Assembly: GCA_947305585.1 (NCBI GenBank)
Contig: CAMZDY010000007.1
Location: 1 to 23,005 of the forward strand
Direction: 5' to 3'
DNA length: 23,005 bases
Source: an uncultured Verrucomicrobiota bacterium
Lineage (GTDB): Bacteria > Verrucomicrobiota > Kiritimatiellia > RFP12 > UBA1067
A program made the position numbers and the translations under genes. The notes under the pieces are model-generated. The model did not search any database. It was not told the origin of the DNA and saw only the letters and a program-made list of their open reading frames with translations. Shown here piece after piece: positions 15,385 through 22,100 of this stretch (positions are counted from its first letter, which is position 1; every line of letters starts with the position of its first letter).

Positions 15385-16068
15385 TTAGTACCAAGTCTCC
15401 GGCACATACACCACATCGCCCGCCTTGAGCACGATGTCGCGGTCGAAGCGGCCATCCTCGCCGATCTCGCGCAGATCCACCTTGATGCGGCTCTGGCGCC
15501 CTTCCTTGTCGCAACGCGTGACCACGATGCGCGTCTTGTCGGCGAACGGCTTGAGCCCGCCCGCCAGCTGCAAAACCTTGGTGATGGTAAGATCCATCGT
15601 GGGCGGCATGTTCACCGGGCCCTGCACCGCCACCTCGCCCATCACCGTAACCGTTCCCCAAGGACTTACGCCTTTGGGATCGTACTTGCCGAAACTCACC
15701 AGCACCTGCGGCTGGCGGATGTACACCGAATAGGCTTTGACCAGCTTCTGCTTGAGCGCGTCCAACGTAAGGCCGTCGCACGCAATCGGATCCTGCAGCA
15801 GATAAGGAATGGTGATCTCGCCGTTCTGGTCCACCAGGAGGACGAACTCCTTCGGCTGCGTGGATGCGGTGCCCACCGTGATTGAGAGCGTCATGCCCTG
15901 ACCGATCCTGGGACCATCCCAATATTTGGCCACGGCGGAAGCATCCACCTGTTCGAAATCGCTGTCGAACCAAGACTTGATGTCATGGTACACCGCAGCA
16001 CACCCGCTGGCAGATACTACCAACGCCAAGAGCAGAGCCAAGCCTGCAAACTGGAATATTTTTTGCAT
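15385..16068 (-). CDS. Short OPX lipoprotein, polysaccharide export (Wza-like)
   Basis: Outer-membrane polysaccharide export (OPX) family lipoprotein that would link the inner-membrane copolymerase to the outer-membrane exit. Of 227 residues, 1-22 form a lipoprotein signal with lipobox SASGC (Cys23 lipidated). A polysaccharide export domain follows (about 50-125, including VDQNGEITIPYL and RQPQVLVSF). Then comes one SLBB-type domain (about 135-190, VTVMGEVAVQGPVNMP and KVLQLAGGLKPFADKTRIVV), ending soon after GDVVYVPETWY. E. coli Wza has about 380 residues and a C-terminal amphipathic helix that forms the outer-membrane pore. Both the second SLBB domain and that helix are missing here, and there is no sign of a frameshift. 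It is the first gene after a strong promoter whose predicted start point leaves almost no leader. Confidence 0.92.
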   Translation of the reverse strand: MQKIFQFAGLALLLALVVSASGCAAVYHDIKSWFDSDFEQVDASAVAKYWDGPRIGQGMTLSITVGTASTQPKEFVLLVDQNGEITIPYLLQDPIACDGLTLDALKQKLVKAYSVYIRQPQVLVSFGKYDPKGVSPWGTVTVMGEVAVQGPVNMPPTMDLTITKVLQLAGGLKPFADKTRIVVTRCDKEGRQSRIKVDLREIGEDGRFDRDIVLKAGDVVYVPETWY

Positions 16069-16077
16069 TCGCGTTCT

Positions 16078-16107
16078 ATTATATCATAAATCGTGATTAA
16101 AAGTCAA
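16078..16107 (-). promoter_or_regulatory. Extended -10 sigma70-type promoter of the EPS locus
   Basis: On the minus strand TTGACT (16102-16107) is separated by 18 bases from TATAAT (16078-16083), with TG one base before the -10 hexamer (an extended -10). The -35 box lies within the final Ile-Asp-Phe codons of tsaE. The -10 box ends 9 bases before the ATG of the OPX gene, placing the transcript start at about 16071 and leaving a leader of only a few bases. Confidence 0.75.
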
Positions 16108-16510
16108 TAGCTATTTTGCGCTCTTCCGAATTTTCTTTTCCGTGCCAAAACCGGACATGCCGGGCGTTTCCAGGTATGAGACTCCCCGCCCGCTCCGGCC
16201 ACTCCACCACGATGATCGCCCCCCGGGCGCGGAAATCGTCCCATCCAAGATCGAGAACGTCCGCCTCCGAATTAAGCCGGTAAAGGTCCATGTGCACCAT
16301 AGTTCCGTGCTCCTGAACGATACAGAACGTGGGCGATACAACCCGCCCCGGCACGCCCAAAGCCTTGGCCAGCCCTTGCGTGAACGTAGTCTTGCCCGCG
16401 CCCAGATCTCCTTCGAGGCATACCACATCGCCCGGACGAAGCGTGGCCGCGAGCGCCGCCGCGAGCGCCCACGTCTCCTCCACGCTTTGTACCGTCACCT
16501 CGCGCATCAT
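16097..16510 (-). CDS. tsaE: tRNA t6A biosynthesis ATPase TsaE
   Basis: ATPase of the TsaB-TsaD-TsaE complex that makes N6-threonylcarbamoyladenosine at position 37 of ANN-decoding tRNAs; cytoplasmic. The 137-residue protein has the Walker A GDLGAGKTT (34-42), switch-like SPTF (59-62), MDLYRL (74-79) and VEWPER (102-107), all typical. The start is read at ATG 16510, which overlaps the previous gene's TGA as ATGA; a second ATG follows immediately (16507), so one residue is uncertain. A purine-rich GGGAGGGG precedes it by about 7 bases. An open frame runs upstream to 16834, but that part is a shadow of the dehydrogenase gene. tsaB and tsaD are not here. The last codons double as the -35 region of the EPS promoter. 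Confidence 0.95.
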   Translation of the reverse strand: MMREVTVQSVEETWALAAALAATLRPGDVVCLEGDLGAGKTTFTQGLAKALGVPGRVVSPTFCIVQEHGTMVHMDLYRLNSEADVLDLGWDDFRARGAIIVVEWPERAGSLIPGNARHVRFWHGKENSEERKIAIDF

Positions 16511-17391
16511 GCGAGAAGCCCCTCCCGGTCGAGTTCGCGGAAGCAATCCTTCACGTATTCGGGATAGAACGCCGAGGAATGCGACATAATGGTCAGATTC
16601 GGGATGTCGCCGCCGACGAGCGTGTCGCCCGCTTCGGGAGGCTCGCGACCGATCACGTCCAAAATCGCCCCTGCGATCTTTCCGGACTGGAGCGCCGTTT
16701 TGAGCGCCATTTCGTCGATGGAGTTCCCGCGCCCCACGTTGATGACTACGCACCGCTCGGGCAGCGCCGCGATTACCGACCCGTCCACCAGGTTGTCGGT
16801 GCCGGTGTCGGAAGGAAGCACGCACACGAGCCAATCGGAGTCGCGCACCTCGTCCTTCAGGGTATGGAAGTTCTTCCTCCCTATTCCGGCCACCCTCACG
16901 CCGAGTTTCTCGAGGAGCGCACCAATCGACTTGCCGATCTTGCCGTAACCGAGGATCGTCGCCTTAGTTCCGCCCAAACGATAGCACTTGTCGCCCAGCT
17001 CCGTCCGCTCCCACACCTTCCGGCCTGGACGCCTCAACACTCCGCGGCACCAGGCAAGCATGTACCCGAGCACGCTCTCGGAGATGGCCGCGCCGTGAAA
17101 GCCGCCAAAATGGATTTTAACCCCTTCGGGACCCGAAAGCGGCACGAGTTCGCGTCCGGCAGATGGCGTGGCCAGCACCCGGAGGCGCTTGGCCATCCGG
17201 AACCATTCGGGCTTGAAGTGCCAAACTATCGCATGCGTGGCGTCTTCCAGTTCCCGCAGAAATTCCGCATCGTCCCGGGCGCGCACCACCTGACTGCCCG
17301 CCGGCGCAAGGCCCCTCAATGCCGCAAGTGCTTCCGCGTCCACGCGGAAGCACTGCACGGGCCACTCCAGATAAACCACGTACTTATTCAT
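16507..17391 (-). CDS. D-2-hydroxyacid dehydrogenase family protein
   Basis: NAD(P)-dependent oxidoreductase of the D-isomer-specific 2-hydroxyacid dehydrogenase family; the substrate is not predictable. In 294 residues the cofactor-binding Rossmann motif is LGYGKIGKSIG (147-157). The catalytic triad is visible as Arg221 in NVGRGNSID, Glu250 in DVIGREPPEAGD, and His271 in IMSHSSAF. The last motif usually reads PH rather than SH, a small deviation. It is somewhat shorter than most members (310-330), mainly in the N-terminal catalytic half. ATG at 17391 overlaps the acyl-CoA ligase gene by 8 bases, with AGGA about 7 bases upstream. It lies between the ligase and tsaE, an arrangement that gives no metabolic clue. 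Phosphoglycerate dehydrogenase or a glyoxylate/hydroxypyruvate reductase-like role are alternatives. Confidence 0.88.
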   Translation of the reverse strand: MNKYVVYLEWPVQCFRVDAEALAALRGLAPAGSQVVRARDDAEFLRELEDATHAIVWHFKPEWFRMAKRLRVLATPSAGRELVPLSGPEGVKIHFGGFHGAAISESVLGYMLAWCRGVLRRPGRKVWERTELGDKCYRLGGTKATILGYGKIGKSIGALLEKLGVRVAGIGRKNFHTLKDEVRDSDWLVCVLPSDTGTDNLVDGSVIAALPERCVVINVGRGNSIDEMALKTALQSGKIAGAILDVIGREPPEAGDTLVGGDIPNLTIMSHSSAFYPEYVKDCFRELDREGLLA

Positions 17392-19063
17392 CCAGCTTTC
17401 CTTTGTACACCACGCGACGCACCTTCCCCACCGACGTCCGCTCGAGCGGCTCGGGGCTCACCACCACCTTGCGCACCCGCTTGTAGTCCGCCAGCTCCGC
17501 CGTCCGCTCCTGCACGCGCTTCTGCATCAGTTTCTCGAGCTCCGCCCCTGTCGGCACGGACCCGAGCTCCGCCTTGAGCACGTCTTCGTTCGGATAGACG
17601 ATCGCCCCCACGTATTCGCCCGGCACCCCGCTCTTCGTGTAACCCACCACGATCACGTCCTGCACGCCCTGGTCCTTGACGATGGAATTCTCCACCTCCT
17701 CGGGGTAGATGTTCTTCCCCTCGCGGTTTACGATCAGCGCCTTCTTCCTACCTCTTATATATATATCGCCGTCTTCGTCGATGGAGGCCAGATCGCCCGT
17801 CATCAGCCACTCGCCGTCGAACGACTCCTTCGTGGCCTTTTCGTTGCGGAAATACCCCTTCATCACGTTGGGGCCCTTTACCTGCAACTCGCCCACGCCC
17901 GCCTCGTTCTTGTCGGCAAGCCGGATCTCGATCCCCGCGCACGGCTTGCCGATCGTACCCGTCTTGCGCGACATATAGGTGGTAACCGACACCACCGGCG
18001 CGCATTCGGTAAGCCCGTATCCCTCGAAAAACGCCACGTGCAGCTTGCGGAACATCTCGATCACGTGCTTGGGGCACGGCGCACCGCCGGTGATCATGAC
18101 GCGCAGCTTACCGCCCAGCTTCATCTTCACCATATGCATCACGGGCCCCCGGATGCCCAGTTTCAGAAGGATCCGCGCCGCCTTGTTCTTCTTGAGCGCC
18201 TCGTCGATTTTGTCGTAAAGCTTCTCGCAGAGGAGCGGCACCGACATGAAAATGGTGGGCTGGAGCTCCTTGACGTCGCGCCCGACCGTCCGCAAAGACT
18301 CGCAGAAATACATGGGGCACCCCACGAGAAGCGACAGGCAGAAGTTGGTCGAGAAACTGAACGCATGGAAAAGCGGCAGCACCACGAAGAGCGAATCCTT
18401 GGCACTGATGAAATCACGGCCCTCGGCCGTACCCTGGGTGAATACGTCCAGCGCGCCCAAGATGTCGGTATAGAAATTGTCGTGGGTGAGCATGGCGCCT
18501 TTGGGCTTGCCGGTGGTGCCGCTCGTGTAGATGATGGAGGCGATGTCGCCATCCTTGGCCCGGTTCTCACGGTACCACTCGCCCCCGCCCGACACCCTGA
18601 GGTCCTCGAAATCGTAAACGTCGACCTTGCCGATCTTCTGCCCCGTCTTGATAGCGCCGTCGGTAATCACGATCGCCCGCAGCTTCGGCAGCCGGGGAGC
18701 GATGTTCACCATCATCTTGATGTGCGCGCGGTCGGTCGTCACCACCACCGCCTCGGAGTTCTCGAGAATGTACTGCGTCTCGTCATCGCGCAGCTTGGGA
18801 TCCATCGGCACCACGCTCACGCCCGCGCCCGCCTGCGCCAGATAGCACTCCGTCCACATGGGGCTGTTGCCGAGAATGATGGCCGTATTCTCCTTGCCGG
18901 GACGCACGTTGAGCACCGTCCCGTACCCTTCCGCCAAATCCCGCACCCGCGCCAGATACTCCCGCCAGGTGCGCGTCTTCCACACCTTATCCTCGCTCCA
19001 CTTGAGCGCAATGCCGTCGCCATTCTCCGCAGCGTTCTTCTCCAGCAGGTCTCGTAGTGTCAT
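17384..19063 (-). CDS. AMP-forming long-chain acyl-CoA ligase (FadD-like)
   Basis: Activates a carboxylate, most likely a fatty acid, with ATP to an acyl-adenylate and then to the CoA (or carrier) thioester; cytoplasmic or membrane-associated. The 559-residue ANL-family enzyme shows the P-loop YTSGTTGKPKG (179-189), FFEGYGLTE (345-353), TGD with Asp424, the hinge region IYIRGRKK (434-441), REGKNIYPEEVE (447-458) and the C-terminal catalytic Lys547 in SVGKVRR. ATG at 19063 is supported by AAGGAA 7 bases upstream (19071-19076) and by the family-typical N-terminus MTLRDLLEKNAAENGD. The frame remains open to a TTG at 19120, but that lies inside the promoter spacer. Directly preceded by a strong promoter and followed with overlap by the dehydrogenase gene. 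Long-chain ligase is the best reading; another acyl or aryl substrate is possible. Confidence 0.93.
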   Translation of the reverse strand: MTLRDLLEKNAAENGDGIALKWSEDKVWKTRTWREYLARVRDLAEGYGTVLNVRPGKENTAIILGNSPMWTECYLAQAGAGVSVVPMDPKLRDDETQYILENSEAVVVTTDRAHIKMMVNIAPRLPKLRAIVITDGAIKTGQKIGKVDVYDFEDLRVSGGGEWYRENRAKDGDIASIIYTSGTTGKPKGAMLTHDNFYTDILGALDVFTQGTAEGRDFISAKDSLFVVLPLFHAFSFSTNFCLSLLVGCPMYFCESLRTVGRDVKELQPTIFMSVPLLCEKLYDKIDEALKKNKAARILLKLGIRGPVMHMVKMKLGGKLRVMITGGAPCPKHVIEMFRKLHVAFFEGYGLTECAPVVSVTTYMSRKTGTIGKPCAGIEIRLADKNEAGVGELQVKGPNVMKGYFRNEKATKESFDGEWLMTGDLASIDEDGDIYIRGRKKALIVNREGKNIYPEEVENSIVKDQGVQDVIVVGYTKSGVPGEYVGAIVYPNEDVLKAELGSVPTGAELEKLMQKRVQERTAELADYKRVRKVVVSPEPLERTSVGKVRRVVYKGKLDE

Positions 19064-19070
19064 AAAGAAT

Positions 19071-19076
19071 TTCCTT
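19071..19076 (-). promoter_or_regulatory. Ribosome binding site of the acyl-CoA ligase gene
   Basis: AAGGAA on the minus strand, 7 bases before ATG at 19063. With the promoter position it rules out the longer open frame starting at TTG 19120. Confidence 0.75.
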
Positions 19077-19097
19077 GTTTTCGGATGGTTGTGATAT

Positions 19098-19127
19098 ATT
19101 ATAACATATTCCCAAGCCAAATGTCAA
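19098..19127 (-). promoter_or_regulatory. Extended -10 sigma70-type promoter of the ligase unit
   Basis: Perfect TTGACA (19122-19127) and TATAAT (19098-19103) on the minus strand with an 18-base spacer, and TG one base before the -10 hexamer. Predicted start point is about 19091, leaving a leader of about 27 bases that contains the AAGGAA ribosome binding site. It occupies the only sizeable intergenic gap of the window (19064-19159). Confidence 0.85.
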
Positions 19128-19159
19128 GCATTTTCTGCCCCCAAGAATGCCATGAACGA

Positions 19160-22100
19160 TCAGAATCCGGCATCGAACAGCGGAGGCGCCAGCAGGATTT
19201 TTTCGTTCGGATGGAAAGTGTAGTCGGCCGACGGCACCACTTTCGACAGCGCGGAGAGAAACGCGGAAGTGACCGCCACGCGGGACGTCTGTTTGGTGTT
19301 GACCCTCACCGTCACCTTGTCCGGACGTATCAGCGACAGCCTGACCGGCAGCTTCCCGGGGTTGGCGCGAATGGCCTCCGCCAGCTTGAGCGCCTTTTCC
19401 TGCGAGTCGGGCGTGCCGTATTTAAGCCGTATCTCCAGTGCATCGGAAACGAACGGCATGGCGTCCTCGAGCGGATACACCTCGCGCGCGGTGAAGTTGA
19501 GATCCCCCAACGCAGGATGCTCCTTGGCCGCCTTATCGTCCTTTTCGTAATTGATCCGGTAGCCGAGTTCACCCGCCACATACACCAGCTTATCGACGCA
19601 ATTCTCCACCTTTTCGCCGTATTTCTGCCAGCATTTGGCGAATGCGTACACGCTCACGGTAGCGCTGCCGTCATCCAGTTCCAGAATGGCCCACTTGGCG
19701 CCCGGTTCTCCATTGGGGCCGGGTTTGCCGTTCTTGACGGAAATGGAGTTGACGATACCCACCATCCTCAGCGGCAACTGCTTGAGTCCCCGCTTGTCCT
19801 TGAGATGAGGATTGGCCTTCTTGCGCCAGGCATCCACCTTTAACGGCTCCACGAGCTTGTCGAAATACTCCGGAGTAAACAGCTCGACCGCCTTGTGCGC
19901 GTTGAGTTCCTTCAAGGTTTTGGCGCAGGCGCTGATGGGATGGCCGGAAATGTAGACCCCCAGCAGTTCGCGCTCGGCCTTGAGATCTTCGGACGGAACG
20001 AAAGGCGGGAAATCGACGAGTTCGTCATCCGTCCACTCTTCCTGGCGGCCCTCGCTCAAGACATCGAAGAACGTGGCCTGCGAAGTGTCGGTCTGGCGGT
20101 TCTTGGCCTGGACTTTCTTGAGCACCTTCTCGATATTGCCGAAAAGCTTGGCGCGGTTGGGCTCGAGCGACGAAAAGCAGCCCGTGCGGGTCAGGTTCTC
20201 CAGTACGCGCTTGTTGACGGCGCCGGTGCCGGCAAGCCGCATGCAGAAATCCATGAAGCTCTTGTACGGACCGTTCTTGCGGCGTTCCTCCACTATGAGT
20301 TCGCCTGCCGCCCCCACGCCCTTGATGCCGGAAAGCCCGTAACGGATGCCCTTCGAATCCGGCGTCGGCACGAAACGCGCGCCCGACTCGTTCACATCCG
20401 GCAGCATCAGCTTGAGATCCATCTCCTGGGCCTCGGCCACGAAGCCGGGGAGTTTGTCGAAATTGCCGATTTCGGAGGAGATCTGGGCGCACATGAATTC
20501 GGCCGGATAGTGCGCCTTCATGTAGCCGGTCTGGTAAGCCACCCAGGCATAGCATACGGCATGAGACTTGTTGAAAGCGTAGGACGCGAACGCGCGCCAG
20601 TCGTTCCAGATCTTGTCGATAAGCTGCCGGGCCTTGGCTTCGTCCGCGAATTCGCCCACCCGGAACTCCTTGTTCTCGAGGCAACCTTTCTCGAACTGCA
20701 GTTTCAGGCTTTCCATCACCTTTATCTGCTTCTTGCCCATGGCCTTGCGGAGCTTGTCCGAATCGCCGCGCGAAAAGCCGCCCAAAAGCCGCGACAAAAG
20801 CATCACCTGTTCCTGATAGACGCAGATGCCGTACGTATCCTTCAGATACTTCTCCATCAGCGGATGGTCGTAGATTATCTGCTCTTCGCCCTGCTTGCGC
20901 CGGACGAACGCGGGGATGTAGTCCATGGGGCCCGGACGGTAAAGCGCGTTCATGGCCACCAGATCCGTCAATTTCTCCGGCTTGAGGGCGATAAGCCACT
21001 TCTTCATGCCGTCGGATTCGAACTGGAACAGTCCCGTAGTCTCGCCCCGGCCGAATAAAGCGTAAGTCTCCGGGTCGTCGTCGGGGATGAGATCCGGATC
21101 GAGCGTGATCCCGCGCTCCTTCAAGAGCTCCACACACTCCTTCTCGACCGTGAGCGTCTTGAGCCCCAAAAAGTCCATCTTGAGGAGCCCCACCGGCTCC
21201 ACGAAATGGCCGTCGTACTGGGTGGTGAGCAGCGACTCCCCCTCCGTCGGCTTCACGGGCAAAGTCTCGATCAGCGGATCGCGGCTGATGATCACTCCGC
21301 ACGCGTGCACGCCCGGCTGACGCATACCGCCCTCGAGCTTCATCGCGCGCTCCATCAGCAGATGCACCGTCTTGTCCGGCGAATTGATGGCGGCGGCGAG
21401 ATCTGACGACTCCTTCTCCGCCTTCGCGAACGTTATCTTGGGCGTGTCGGGCACGTAGGAGGCGAGCTTGTTGGTGTCCGCGAGCGGATACTCCATCACG
21501 CGCCCCACATCCTTGATGACGCTTTTCGCGGCCATCTGTCCGAACGTGATGATGTGCGCCACATGGTCCTGGCCGTACTTCTTCGTCACGTACTCCAGCA
21601 CCTTGGCGCGGCCGTCGTCGTCGAAGTCCACGTCGATATCCGGCATGGAAATGCGGTCGGGGTTCAAGAAGCGCTCGAACAGCAGATCGTACTTGAGCGG
21701 ATCCACGTTCGTGATCTTGAGCGCGTAGGCCACCGCCGCCCCGGCCGCCGAACCGCGTCCCGGCCCCACCCAAACCCCCATCTTGCGGGCGGCGTCGATA
21801 TAGTCGTGCACGATCAGAAAGTAGCCGGGAAAGCCCATCTGCTTGATGACGTTGAGCTCTAAATCAAGCCTTTCCTTCACCTGGTCGGGAAGCGGATTCC
21901 CCCAGCGTTCGTACGCGCCATTGTAGACGAGATACTGGAGATAGTCGGCCTCCAGCTTGATTCGGCGCACCTTTTCGATCCCCTTGAAGCGATCGAACTT
22001 GTCGAACTCGGCGCGCAAGGCGGCTTCGTCGTATTTCCTGGCGTATTCCTCCTCGGTGCCGAAGCTTTCGGGAATGGGATACTTGGGCATGATGGGATCG

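Noticed and set aside
16511..16834. Upstream extension of tsaE
   Set aside because: The additional residues are Arg-rich shadow sequence of the dehydrogenase gene. Standard TsaE length is reached from ATG 16510.
19064..19120. TTG start at 19120 for the acyl-CoA ligase
   Set aside because: It lies inside the promoter spacer, upstream of the predicted transcript start, and lacks a ribosome binding site.
19128..19159. Possible terminator after dnaE
   Set aside because: Only a 5-base GCATT/AATGC pairing with a loop of about 13 bases and no T-run follows, too weak to call.
20025..21773. Second minus-strand frame of 582 codons within dnaE
   Set aside because: It is out of frame with the conserved DnaE motifs and its product is Arg/Gly-rich without domains.
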